A DNA stretch of 42,305 nt from Caulobacterales bacterium (GTDB taxonomy: Bacteria > Pseudomonadota > Alphaproteobacteria > Caulobacterales > Caulobacteraceae), in assembly GCA_947475655.1 (NCBI GenBank), contig CANJOB010000006.1:1-42305 (forward strand), given 5' to 3'. The notes under the pieces were generated by a model. It did not search any database. It had not been told where the DNA came from and saw nothing but the letters and a program-made list of their open reading frames with translations. Both the position numbers and the translations under genes were made by a program. Shown piece by piece: positions 33,161-42,305 of this stretch; within the stretch, counting starts at the first letter, position 1; every line of letters starts with the position of its first letter.

Positions 33161-34186
33161 TTAGTCGACCGCCGCCGTTTCGGTCTTCGCGACGGCGGCG
33201 GCGATGCGCTCGGTCTCGGCGCCGTAGCGCCGCGCCAGCACCGCGCACAGCATCAGCTCTATCTGGTGATAAAGCATCAGCGGCAGGATCAGCGCCCCGA
33301 CCATCGGCGCTGGGAATAGCACGCCGGCCATCGGCACCCCGGTCAGCAGGCTTTTCTTGCTGCCGCAGAAGACGATCGAGATACGGTCCTCACGCGAAAA
33401 GCCCAGCGCCTTGCCGCCGAAGACGGTCGTGGCCACGAGGGTGGCCAGGATCGCCGCGTCGAGCACAACCACCCACGCAAGGTCGGCGCCCGTGAGCTTG
33501 CCCCAGATGCCGCCGACCACCGCCGCGCTGAAGGCGGTATAGACCACCAGCAGGATCGAGCCGCGGTCGACGATGAACATCACGTTCTTGAGGCGGTTGA
33601 GCAGGCCGGTCAGCAGCGGCCGGCACAGATGCCCCAGCACGAACGGCAGCAGCAGCTGCACCGATATGCCTTTGATCGCGTCCAGGGCGCCCGGCCCCTG
33701 GCCCGATCCGCCGCCGCCCGTGTCCATCGCCATGTGCACCAGCAGCGGGGTGATCAGAATGCCGAGCAGATTCGACAGGGTGGCGCTGCAGATCGCCGCC
33801 GGCACATTGCCGCCGGCGATGGCGGTGAAGGCGATCGACGACTGCACGGTGGAAGGCAGCAGGCACAGGTACAGCACCCCGGCCAGGATGATGTCGTCGA
33901 CGAACGGCCCCATCACCCAGCGCGTGCCCAGCCCCAGGATGGGATAAAGGATGAAGGTGGCGGTCAGCACCACCAGGTGCAGGCGCCAATGGCCGATGCC
34001 GGCGATCACCGCCTGGCGCGACAGCTTGGCGCCGTGGAGGAAAAACAGCAGGGCGATGGCGAAGTCGGTGACATAGCCCATCACCACAGCCGTCTGGCCG
34101 CGGCACGGCAGCACGCTGGCCAGGATCACCGTGGCGATCAGGAACAGGATGAACCTGTCCATCGTCTTGAGGAAATTCAGCATCAC
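33161..34186 (-). CDS. Bile acid:sodium symporter-like (BASS/SBF-like, YfeH/RCH1 type) transporter
   Basis: 341 aa polytopic; FFLHGAKLSRQAV, LYLCLLPSTVQSSIAFTAIAGGNVPAAICSATLSNLLGI, FCGSKKSLLTGVPMA. Confidence 0.85.
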   Translation of the reverse strand: MMLNFLKTMDRFILFLIATVILASVLPCRGQTAVVMGYVTDFAIALLFFLHGAKLSRQAVIAGIGHWRLHLVVLTATFILYPILGLGTRWVMGPFVDDIILAGVLYLCLLPSTVQSSIAFTAIAGGNVPAAICSATLSNLLGILITPLLVHMAMDTGGGGSGQGPGALDAIKGISVQLLLPFVLGHLCRPLLTGLLNRLKNVMFIVDRGSILLVVYTAFSAAVVGGIWGKLTGADLAWVVVLDAAILATLVATTVFGGKALGFSREDRISIVFCGSKKSLLTGVPMAGVLFPAPMVGALILPLMLYHQIELMLCAVLARRYGAETERIAAAVAKTETAAVD

Positions 34187-34518
34187 CCGCCCCGGTAGAC
34201 CGAATAGCCGTAGGGGTTGATCAGAATCGGCACGTGGTAATGCGAAAGGTCGCCGCTGATTAAAAAACGCACGGGCGCCTGGTCGATGAACAGATCGCCC
34301 TCCAGCCCGCGCCCGCGCTGATAGGCCCCGATCTCGAACAGCAGTTCATAGACGCCGGGATCGAGGTTTTCCGCCAGCACGCCGCGACCGCCTTCGTCCA
34401 GGGCCACCGCGCCAAGGTCGGCCGGCTGAGGCGACAGACGCGATAGGGCGACCTTCATGCCAGCGGCGCCGTGGCCGCGCATGGTGTCGAGCGCGTGGGT
34501 GGTCAGCTTGGCGCTCAT
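34183..34518 (-). CDS. uraH: 5-hydroxyisourate hydrolase
   Basis: LTTHALDTMRGHGAAGMKVAL ... HYHVPILINPYGYSVYRGG C-terminus typical of HIUase. Confidence 0.95.
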   Translation of the reverse strand: MSAKLTTHALDTMRGHGAAGMKVALSRLSPQPADLGAVALDEGGRGVLAENLDPGVYELLFEIGAYQRGRGLEGDLFIDQAPVRFLISGDLSHYHVPILINPYGYSVYRGG

Positions 34519-35699
34519 TGCGTCTTGGCTCCGGCCTTGATCCAGGCGCCCAGATCGGCGCGCTCCTGATCGGTCATCTTGGTCTCATTGCCCAGCGGCA
34601 TCGAGGTGCTCGCGACGGCCCGTTCAAAGATCTTGGGCGCATACTTCACCATTTCCTCGGTCGTGTCATACGACGTGCCGTTGGGCGCCATGGGAATGCC
34701 CTTGTGGGTCGGCGTCGCGCTGTGGCAGGCCAGACAATGCTTGTCGATGATGGCGCGAGCTTCACTGAAGCTCACATCCCGGGCCGGACCGCGCGGGGCG
34801 CCGGTGAAGGCCGAGATCACGGCGGTCGTGTAGATCAACATGAAGGCGTAGAAGAGAAATTCCATCCGGACCTTGCCGAAGTGGCGCAGGCTGAAGAAGT
34901 GCCGGATGGACACTCCCGCCGCGCCGAGCATGGCCAGCAGCAGCCAGGCCAGCTTATGGCTGGTGACCATCGGATAGTGGTTGCTGATCATGATGAACAG
35001 CACCGGCAGGGTCATGTAGTTGTTGTGGACCGAGCGCTGCTTGCCCATGGCGCCCAGCCGCGGATCGGGCGTTCCCCCCGCCAGCATCGTTTTGACGATC
35101 TTGGTCTGGTTGGGGATGATCACGATGAAGACGTTCCCGACCATGGCCGTGCCGATGATGGCGCCCACATGGATGAAGGCGCCGCGGTCGGTGAAGATAT
35201 GCGTCAGGGCGTAGGTCGCGGCGGTGAGGCAGGCGAACCAGATCACGCCGAAGACGCGCGGGTTCCGGCCCAGGGGTGAGCGGCAGATCGCTTCATAAAC
35301 GGCCAGCCCGCCGAGGATGAACCCGAGACCGGTCAGGATCGCCTGCGGCTGGGTCAGGGCCATGCGCGCGCCGTCGATCAGGTAGATCGGCGCCTGCCAA
35401 TAGTAGAGCACGATGAGCAGGGCGAAGCCCGACAGCCAGGTGGTGTAGGCCTCCCACTTGAACCAGTGCAGGTGGCCCGGCATCTGCGGCGGGGCATTGA
35501 GGTACTTCTGCGAGTGGTAGAAGCCGCCGCCGTGGACCGCCCACAGCTCGCCCTTGACGCCCTCGCGCGGCGGGTCGGGTTCGGCGAGGTTGTTATCCAG
35601 CCAGACAAAGTAGAACGACGCGCCGATCCAGGCGATGCCGGCGGTCAGGTGCAGCCAGCGGATCGACAGGTTGAGCCAGGCAAGTAAGTCGGGATTCAT
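34515..35699 (-). CDS. puuD: Membrane urate hydroxylase/oxidase PuuD with C-terminal cytochrome c domain
   Basis: LNLSIRWLHLTAGIAWIGASFYFVWLDN; CLACH heme c motif near the C terminus. Confidence 0.93.
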   Translation of the reverse strand: MNPDLLAWLNLSIRWLHLTAGIAWIGASFYFVWLDNNLAEPDPPREGVKGELWAVHGGGFYHSQKYLNAPPQMPGHLHWFKWEAYTTWLSGFALLIVLYYWQAPIYLIDGARMALTQPQAILTGLGFILGGLAVYEAICRSPLGRNPRVFGVIWFACLTAATYALTHIFTDRGAFIHVGAIIGTAMVGNVFIVIIPNQTKIVKTMLAGGTPDPRLGAMGKQRSVHNNYMTLPVLFIMISNHYPMVTSHKLAWLLLAMLGAAGVSIRHFFSLRHFGKVRMEFLFYAFMLIYTTAVISAFTGAPRGPARDVSFSEARAIIDKHCLACHSATPTHKGIPMAPNGTSYDTTEEMVKYAPKIFERAVASTSMPLGNETKMTDQERADLGAWIKAGAKTQ

Positions 35700-36214
35700 T
35701 GCGCCAGGTCTCCCATGCGCAACTGAACGATCATTCCGACCTGGGCCAAGGCCGCCTCGAACTCCGTCTCGGGCTCATGGCCGAGACGCGCCTGCATGGC
35801 GCTGAAGATCGACGCGCGGTCGTGCAGGCGCACGCAGATGATGAAAGGAAAGCCGAAGCGGTCGCGATAGGCGCGGTTGAGCGCATGGAAGCGCGCATAC
35901 TCCTCGGCGGTCAGGCGATCGAGACCAGCGGACGCCTGTTCCTTGGCCGAATCCTCGGTCAGCCCCTCGGCCTGCGCCACCTTGTCAGCCAGTTCGGGGT
36001 GCGCGCGCAGCAGGGCGAGCTGGTCGTCGGGCGCGGCTTCGGCCAACACTTTCATGAAGGCGCCGTGCAGCGCGGCGGCGTCCGCGAAAGGCGCGTAGCG
36101 GTAAGCGCGCTCCGCCACCCAGGGCGAATGCTCGAACAGATGGCCAAAGCGCGCCATGAATCCGGCTTCGTCCAGCTCGGGCACGGGTACATTGGAAAGA
36201 TCAGGCGGAGTCAT
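35696..36214 (-). CDS. uraD: OHCU decarboxylase
   Basis: FMARFGHLFEHSPWVAERAY ... LLRAHPELADK ... RFGFPFIICVR. Confidence 0.94.
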   Translation of the reverse strand: MTPPDLSNVPVPELDEAGFMARFGHLFEHSPWVAERAYRYAPFADAAALHGAFMKVLAEAAPDDQLALLRAHPELADKVAQAEGLTEDSAKEQASAGLDRLTAEEYARFHALNRAYRDRFGFPFIICVRLHDRASIFSAMQARLGHEPETEFEAALAQVGMIVQLRMGDLAQ

Positions 36215-37482
36215 TTGCGATACGTCTCGGCCAGCTTGTCGACAAAGGCGCTCATGGCCGCCACCGCCGCGCCGCAGTCGCCGGGATCGACGCTCTCGGC
36301 GGAATTGTGGCTGATGCCCTCGGCGCAGCGGATGAACAGCATCGAGACCGGACAGAGCGGCCCCAGCACCATGGCGTCGTGGCCCGCGCCACTGAGCATG
36401 CGGAAATCGCCCTGGCCGGTGGTCGCCACCGCCTCGGCCAGCAGGCCGCTCAATTTGGGATCGCAGGGACAGCCGGCCAGGTCCTGCATCTGCACCACCT
36501 CGACCTCCAGCCCGCGGTCGGCGGCGATCTTGGCCAAGGCCGCCTTCACCGTCTCGGCGGTGGCGTTGCGGAAGGCGCGGTCGCCGGCGCGCAGGTCGAT
36601 GCCGATCTCCGTGGCGCCGACGATGACGTTGAAGGCGCCGGTCGAGGGCAGGATGCGCCCCACCGTGCCGACCATGTCGCCGCCGGCCTCGCGGCAGATG
36701 CGCTCCACCGCCAGCACCGCCTCAGCGGCGGCGGCGAGGCTATCCTTGCGCAGCCGCATCGGCGTGGTGCCGGCATGCCCCGCCACGCCCCGATAGGTGG
36801 CCTTTATCCTGAGCTGGGCGGCGATGGCGGTGACGACGCCGAGCGGCAGTTCTTCGGCCTCCAGCACCGGGCCCTGTTCGATATGGGCCTCTAGATAGGC
36901 GAATACCTCGCCCGGGGCCCGCTTGGCCGTGGACGCCCGCTTCGAGTCGAGGCCGAAGTCCTCCAGCGCCTGGGCCAGGGTGACGCCTCGGCTGTCGGTG
37001 AGGTCCAGCGCCGCGGGGTCGACTCCCTGCACCAGGGCGCGGCTGCACAACATCGACTGCGGGAAACGCGAGCCCTCCTCGTCGCCGAAGCCGATCACCT
37101 CGACGGCGAAGGGTAGCCGCCGCCCGGCGTTGTGCAGCGCCTGCACCGTCTCTATCCCCAGCATCACCCCCAGCGGCCCGTCGTAGCGGCCGGCATCGTG
37201 AACGCTGTCGATGTGCGAGCCGATCAGCAGGGCCGGGGCGCCGGGCTCCGCGCCCTCATAGCGGCCAAGCAGGTTGCCGATGGGATCGAGGTGAACGGCC
37301 ATGCCGGCATGCTCCATCCAGCCGCTGACCACGTCCAGGGTGCGGGCGTGGGCCACGGTCAGGTAGGGTCGGAACAGGATGCCCTCCTCCTAGCTGAACG
37401 GCGCGGCCCCCAGCTGGTCGCAGCGGGCCACCGCCCGCCGTCCCGCCTCGCCCTGCGCCGTCGTCGCCAGCATCGTGCTCAT
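36211..37482 (-). pseudogene. Allantoate amidohydrolase-like M20 Zn hydrolase with an in-frame TAG at 37390..37392
   Basis: MSTMLATTAQGEAGRRAVARCDQLGAAPFS-TAG-EEGILFRPYLTVAHARTLDVVSGWMEHAGMAVHLDPIGNLLGR, same frame; metal-site motifs SHIDSV and DEEGSRF intact; a shorter GTG-start ORF begins at 37356. Confidence 0.8.
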
Positions 37483-37605
37483 CCTGTCCTGCCCGGACCG
37501 CCCACTCTGCACAAAGGCGCCGCTTTCCGCGACAGCGGGCCGGATATTATTTCGCGAAGGACTTTCCTGCTTGGCGAACAGACGATCCTGCTATGGATAG
37601 CCCCC

Positions 37606-39189
37606 ATGCTCCACACCACCCGCAGCCGGCGCGGCATGGCCGTTTCCCCCCATCACCTGGCCAGCCAGGCCGGGCTTTCCGTGCTCAAGGAGGGCGGCGG
37701 CGCCGTCGAGGCCGCCGTAGCCGTCGCCGCGACCCTGGCCGTGGTCTATCCGCACATGAACAGCCTGGGCGGCGACAGTTTCTGGGTCGTCACCCGCCCC
37801 GGGCACGAGCCGGTCTATGTCGATGCCTGCGGTCGCGCCGGGGCAGGCGTGAACCTCGCCCTTTACCGCGACCAGGGCCTCAGCGCCGTGCCCTGGCGCG
37901 GTCCGTTGGCCGCCAACACCGTGGCCGGAACCCTGTCGGGCTGGGCCGCCGCGCTCGCCGCCGCCCCTTCCCGCCTGCCGCTGGCGCGGCTGGTCGAACA
38001 GGCCATCGGCCATGCCCGCGACGGGGTGGTGATGACCGAGAGCTTCTCCGACACCCTGGGCGCCAAGCGCGCCGAGCTGGAGGGCGCGCCCGGGTTCGCC
38101 GACCTCTACCTGCCGGGCGGCGCGGTCCCGCAGCCAGGGACGGTGCTGCGCCAGCCGGCCCTGGCGACGACGCTGGAGCGGCTGGCCGGGGACGGGCTGG
38201 GCGACTTCTACCGCGGCGGCCTGGCCCGCGACGTCGCCGCCGACCTCGCGGCCGCCGGTTCACCCATCACCCTGGCCGACCTCGAGGCGCACCGGAGCGA
38301 GACCACCGTCCCCCTGCGGCTGCTCCTGGCAGACGCCACCCTCTACAACAGCCGCCCTCCGACCCAGGGCCTGGCGTCGCTGATGATCCTGGGCCTGTTC
38401 GACCGGCTGGGGTTGAAGGAGGCGGAGGGCTTCGACTACCTGCACAACATCGTCGAGGCGACCAAACAGGCGTTCCTGGTCCGCGACCGATATGTGGGCG
38501 ATCCGGCCTACATGACCATCGACCCGCAGGCCCTGCTGGACGACGAGGCCGAATTCGACCGCATGGCCGCGCGGATCGACCCCAAACGCGCCCTGCCCTG
38601 GCCGCAGCCGCCGTCGGCCGGCGACACGGTCTGGTTCGGGGCCATCGACAGCGAAGGCTGCGCGGTGAGCGCCATTCAAAGCACCTATTTCGAGTTCGGC
38701 TCCGGCGTGGTCTCCCCCAGCACCGGCATCGTCTTCCAGAACCGCGGCGCCAGCTTCAGGATCGCCGAGGACGGCTGGAACGCGCTCAAGCCCGGACGCA
38801 AGCCGTTCCACACCCTCAACCCCGCCCTGGCCCAGTTCGACGATGGCCGGACCATGGTCTATGGCGCCATGGGCGGCGAGGGACAGCCGCAGAGCCAGTC
38901 GGCGATCTTCACCCGCTACGCCCGTTTCGGTCAGACCCTGCAGCAGGCGCTGACCGCTCCGCGCTGGCTGCTGGGGCGCACCTGGGGCGAGGAGAGCGTG
39001 ACCCTGAAGCTGGAGGACCGCTTCGACCCGGCGGTGGTCCAGGCCCTGCGCAACGCCGGCCACAACGTCGAACTTCTGGCCCCCTTCACCGCCACCATGG
39101 GACACGGCGGCGCCCTGGTGCGCCACGCCGACGGAACCTTCGAAGGCGCCGCCGACCCGCGCAGCGACGGGGCCGTCGCCGCCTGGTAA
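37606..39189 (+). CDS. Gamma-glutamyltransferase-family Ntn hydrolase; candidate HpxW-like oxamate amidohydrolase
   Basis: GMAVSPHHLASQAGLSVLKEGGGAVEAAVAVAATLAVVYPHMNSLGGDSFW; putative catalytic Thr in GDTVWFGAIDSEGCAVSAIQS; no signal peptide; adjacent to the purine genes. Confidence 0.85.
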   Translation: MLHTTRSRRGMAVSPHHLASQAGLSVLKEGGGAVEAAVAVAATLAVVYPHMNSLGGDSFWVVTRPGHEPVYVDACGRAGAGVNLALYRDQGLSAVPWRGPLAANTVAGTLSGWAAALAAAPSRLPLARLVEQAIGHARDGVVMTESFSDTLGAKRAELEGAPGFADLYLPGGAVPQPGTVLRQPALATTLERLAGDGLGDFYRGGLARDVAADLAAAGSPITLADLEAHRSETTVPLRLLLADATLYNSRPPTQGLASLMILGLFDRLGLKEAEGFDYLHNIVEATKQAFLVRDRYVGDPAYMTIDPQALLDDEAEFDRMAARIDPKRALPWPQPPSAGDTVWFGAIDSEGCAVSAIQSTYFEFGSGVVSPSTGIVFQNRGASFRIAEDGWNALKPGRKPFHTLNPALAQFDDGRTMVYGAMGGEGQPQSQSAIFTRYARFGQTLQQALTAPRWLLGRTWGEESVTLKLEDRFDPAVVQALRNAGHNVELLAPFTATMGHGGALVRHADGTFEGAADPRSDGAVAAW

Positions 39190-39211
39190 GGGGCGACGGC
39201 CGCGTTACGGA

Positions 39212-42070
39212 TCAGAACTTGAAGCGGACGCCCGCCACGAAGCGGCGGCCGATCTGGTCATAGATCGCCGGGTTCGAACTGAAGAAGTTCACCGACGAGA
39301 TCTGCGGCGCCCACGGCGGCGCCTGATCGAAGACGTTCAGGATGTTCAGGTAAGCCGTCCAGTCACCGCCGCTCGGACCGTCGAAGTCGTAGCTGATGCT
39401 GGCGTCGTGATAGACAATGGCGGCGACGGTGTTGTCGTCGATATCCACGCCCTTGACGAACGTCGTGTCATACTTGCCGCCGTTCAGCAGGCGAGCGCGC
39501 CAAGTGACGCCCCACTTGTCCTGCTTGTAGGCCGCGTCGAGCGAGGCGGTCCACTTCGGCTGGTCGTATTGCCCTGCGCGGTCGATCATCGCCGATCCGG
39601 GGGTGGTGGTGCTGTTCTCGAACGCCCGGCCGCCCAGGAAGCGGATAGCCATGTTGCCGCGGTAGACCGGGAAGCGGTAGGAGGCTTCGAAGTCGATGCC
39701 GCGGTTGACCAGGCTGCTCAGGTTCAGATTGAACTGAGTCCAGTTCACGACCGCGTCGGAGATCGACGAAATCGTGGCGCACACCGTCGGGTTCTTGTCG
39801 ATCAGGCACTGGTTAAGCGCGACCTGTTGCGACAGGAAGCCGATCGCGCCGGCGATTTCGATCTTGTAGTAGTCGACCGAGGCGAGGAAGCCCGGCAGGA
39901 AGGTCGGCTGCAGCACCACGCCGTAGCTGATGGTGTCGGCCACTTCCGGCTTGAGGTTCGGGTTGCCGGCGTTCAGCAGGCCCTGCATGAACACGCCGCG
40001 ATTCGTCAGCGGATTGTTGACGACGATGCCGTTGTTGCCCACGCCGCTGGAGAACAGCTCACCGACGTTTGGCGCGCGGATGTCGCGCGAACGCGTCACC
40101 CGGAACCGCACGTCCTCGACCGGCGACCAGGAAGCGCCGAGCTTCCACGTCGTCACCGCGCCGCTGGTGCTGTAGTCGGTGCGGCGGACCGCGCCGTTCA
40201 CGTCGAGGCTGTCGAAGAACGGACGGTCTTCAACGATCGGCACGTTGAGTTCGGCGAACACTTCCCTCACCGAATATTTGCCGGCGAACGGCGCGCCGTT
40301 GCCGAACGTCCAGCCGCCCTGGCGTCCCACCAAGGTGGCCGGGAAGCCGCGGATGTTGCCGGCCGCGAGAATCCGCGGCGCAACGGCGTCGGTGACTTGC
40401 GTGGCCTCCTCCCGGCGGTACTCGCCGCCGAAGGCGATCGCGACGGGAGACGCCCAAAGGCTGAAGAGATTGCGCCGTGCGTCCAGGGAGACGACGTCCT
40501 GGATGTATTCCAGCTCGCGCCAGTGAGTGCCGCGCCAATAGCCCGCGACTTCGTCGCTGGACGCGCCTTCACCGAAGGGATTGAACGGCACACAGCCGGG
40601 GTTTTCGCCAAACAGGAAGGTGGAGCGGCAGACGATCTGGCCGGCCGGGTTGCGGATGGTGTCGATGGACGCGAAGTACTTCACGACGTCGGCATTGTTG
40701 CGGTTATCCACGCGCCAGGTGCTTTGGCCGTGGGTGTAGTAGGCGTTGAAGTTGAACCCGGAGATCTCGCCCTTCAGGCCGCCCGCAAACCGGTTCACCT
40801 TCACGGTCGTGTCGATCATCAGCTCGCCGCCCTCGGAATCGTAGCGGCCCATCACGAAGGACGTGAGGCGGTTCTGATCCATCAGCGCGGCGACCGGGGC
40901 CGGCATGAAGGGGTTGTCGCGAAAGATCGTCGGCGCCCCGGCGGTGGTCGGGTGATAGACGTCGAACTGGAAGGCGGAGAGGTTTTCCGAACCGTGTGAA
41001 ATCTCACCGAAAGCGGTGATCTCGGGCGTGATGTCATATTCGCCGTGAACGAAGACGTTCACGTTCGGCTTCATCGCCGAACCGGCGCCGACGCGGATCA
41101 GGTCGCCGTTGCCGCCGAGCTGAGAGTTGGATCCCACATACCCCGGCACGCCGAAGTCATGCTGGAAGGTCGAACCGTCCGGGCGGAAACGAAGACCGCG
41201 CAGCGGGCCGGCGACGACAAGGCCGCCGAAGGCGCCGGTCGAACCGCGGATGTTGTCGGCGCGGCGGCGGCGCGGCGTCGCGCCGGCCGGATCGACGATG
41301 CCGTCGATGGAGCCGAACTGGGTCCAGGGCCGGCTGCCGCGGAAATTCACGCCCAGATTGTTGAGCCGGTAGTAGTCGGCCGACGCGATGATGCGGGCGC
41401 GGCCGTCCAGCAGCGATTTGCCGTAGGCCAGCTCGACCTTGAAGTTCTCGTAGTCGTTTCTGGAAGAAATGCCGCCTTGGAACTCGCCCTTGAACCCGGT
41501 GAAGCGTGTGTTCAGGACAAAGTTGACGACGCCGGCGACGGCGTCGGAGCCGTAGGCCGCCGAGGCGCCGCCGGTGACGATGTCGACCCGCTCGACCAGC
41601 GCGCTGGGGAAGTTGTTGACGTCCGGAACCCCGAACTGGTTGGTCGGCACCGACCGGCGTCCGTCCAGCAGCACCAGCGTCCGCGCCGGGCCCAATGCGC
41701 GGAGCGAAAGCAGGTTGCTGCCCGCGCCGCCGTTGTTGGCGCTGAGCACCGTCGCGGTCGATTGCGCCGACCCTTTCAGCTGCGGCAGGGAGTTGAGCGA
41801 CTCCGCCAGGGTGTTCGGATTATAGTTCTTCAGGTTCTCAGCGGTGATGACCGTCAGGGGCGTCGGCGCCTGGGCGCCGTTCGTCACCGCGCGCGAACCG
41901 GTCACGACGATCTCGGATACCGCGCCCGCTTCCTGCGCGCTTGCAGCCCCGGCGATCATCAGCGCCAGGACTGATCCCGCCGTGAGAAGAGGGCGGCGGT
42001 AGGCGTGGGCCCCGGCAGGCTTTCCGGCCGGGTTGCTGGACGCTTTACGGTATTGCATTGCCTTGTTCAT
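39212..42070 (-). CDS. TonB-dependent receptor
   Basis: Signal peptide; VSEIVVTGSRAVTNGAQAPTPLTVITAENLKNYNPNTLAESLNSLPQLKGS; AAYGSDAVAGVVNFVLN; C-terminal FVAGVRFKF. Confidence 0.96.
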   Translation of the reverse strand: MNKAMQYRKASSNPAGKPAGAHAYRRPLLTAGSVLALMIAGAASAQEAGAVSEIVVTGSRAVTNGAQAPTPLTVITAENLKNYNPNTLAESLNSLPQLKGSAQSTATVLSANNGGAGSNLLSLRALGPARTLVLLDGRRSVPTNQFGVPDVNNFPSALVERVDIVTGGASAAYGSDAVAGVVNFVLNTRFTGFKGEFQGGISSRNDYENFKVELAYGKSLLDGRARIIASADYYRLNNLGVNFRGSRPWTQFGSIDGIVDPAGATPRRRRADNIRGSTGAFGGLVVAGPLRGLRFRPDGSTFQHDFGVPGYVGSNSQLGGNGDLIRVGAGSAMKPNVNVFVHGEYDITPEITAFGEISHGSENLSAFQFDVYHPTTAGAPTIFRDNPFMPAPVAALMDQNRLTSFVMGRYDSEGGELMIDTTVKVNRFAGGLKGEISGFNFNAYYTHGQSTWRVDNRNNADVVKYFASIDTIRNPAGQIVCRSTFLFGENPGCVPFNPFGEGASSDEVAGYWRGTHWRELEYIQDVVSLDARRNLFSLWASPVAIAFGGEYRREEATQVTDAVAPRILAAGNIRGFPATLVGRQGGWTFGNGAPFAGKYSVREVFAELNVPIVEDRPFFDSLDVNGAVRRTDYSTSGAVTTWKLGASWSPVEDVRFRVTRSRDIRAPNVGELFSSGVGNNGIVVNNPLTNRGVFMQGLLNAGNPNLKPEVADTISYGVVLQPTFLPGFLASVDYYKIEIAGAIGFLSQQVALNQCLIDKNPTVCATISSISDAVVNWTQFNLNLSSLVNRGIDFEASYRFPVYRGNMAIRFLGGRAFENSTTTPGSAMIDRAGQYDQPKWTASLDAAYKQDKWGVTWRARLLNGGKYDTTFVKGVDIDDNTVAAIVYHDASISYDFDGPSGGDWTAYLNILNVFDQAPPWAPQISSVNFFSSNPAIYDQIGRRFVAGVRFKF

Positions 42071-42231
42071 CTGTCCTCCCCTTGCTCTGACGCCGGACGT
42101 TGCCGGTTAGAGCTGCGAATCCGAGTTGGCGCATGCGGCCAACATTGGATTCAGCCGTGTACGTCGTCAGATGTTTTGAGACAGTTGGGGTTCGGATTTA
42201 GCGGAGAGTGGACCTCATCTGGGGTTGATAT

Positions 42232-42305
42232 TTAGGCGGCGATTTTGCGGTGCTGCAAGCGCCGATGTTCGATGGTCTGGCGTTTGATGTGGGCCCGCTG
42301 GCGCA
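42232..42305 (-). CDS. Partial ORF C-terminus at the window edge, possibly a transposase
   Basis: RQRAHIKRQTIEHRRLQHRKIAA-stop; basic C-terminus resembling IS transposases; truncated. Confidence 0.25.
   Translation of the reverse strand, partial: RQRAHIKRQTIEHRRLQHRKIAA

Overview
The window is 42.3 kb of GC-rich, densely coding chromosomal DNA. Codon usage, TonB-receptor content and gene families suggest an alphaproteobacterium, possibly Caulobacteraceae (inference only). About 32 protein genes are supported. Main blocks: (1) miscellaneous genes (2-hydroxyacid dehydrogenase, TauE/SafE, a TSP3-like repeat protein, CMD-family protein, YceI, cupin, DUF488). (2) A non-homologous end-joining locus with ku and ligD; ligD carries an in-frame TGA at what looks like a conserved Trp codon. 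(3) A hybrid sensor kinase and a glycerate 2-kinase separated by a large inverted repeat. (4) pstS-pstC-pstA-pstB-phoU with a Pho-box-like site, followed by a TonB-dependent receptor with its own Pho-box-like site. (5) dctA, with a perfect 16-bp palindrome upstream. (6) A purine/ureide catabolism island: xdhA-xdhB-xdhC, puuE, uraH, puuD, uraD and an allantoate-amidohydrolase-like gene. The island also holds a translationally coupled BASS-like transporter, a GGT-family Ntn hydrolase (candidate HpxW-like oxamate amidohydrolase) and a second TonB-dependent receptor. The strongest unexplained signals are three in-frame premature stops in otherwise open genes, candidate EcfG-type stress promoters at ku, ligD and the hybrid kinase, a Pho-box TonB receptor, and the unusual transporter content of the purine island. 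No CRISPR array, rRNA or tRNA was recognised. A short ORF fragment at the right edge may be the end of a transposase.
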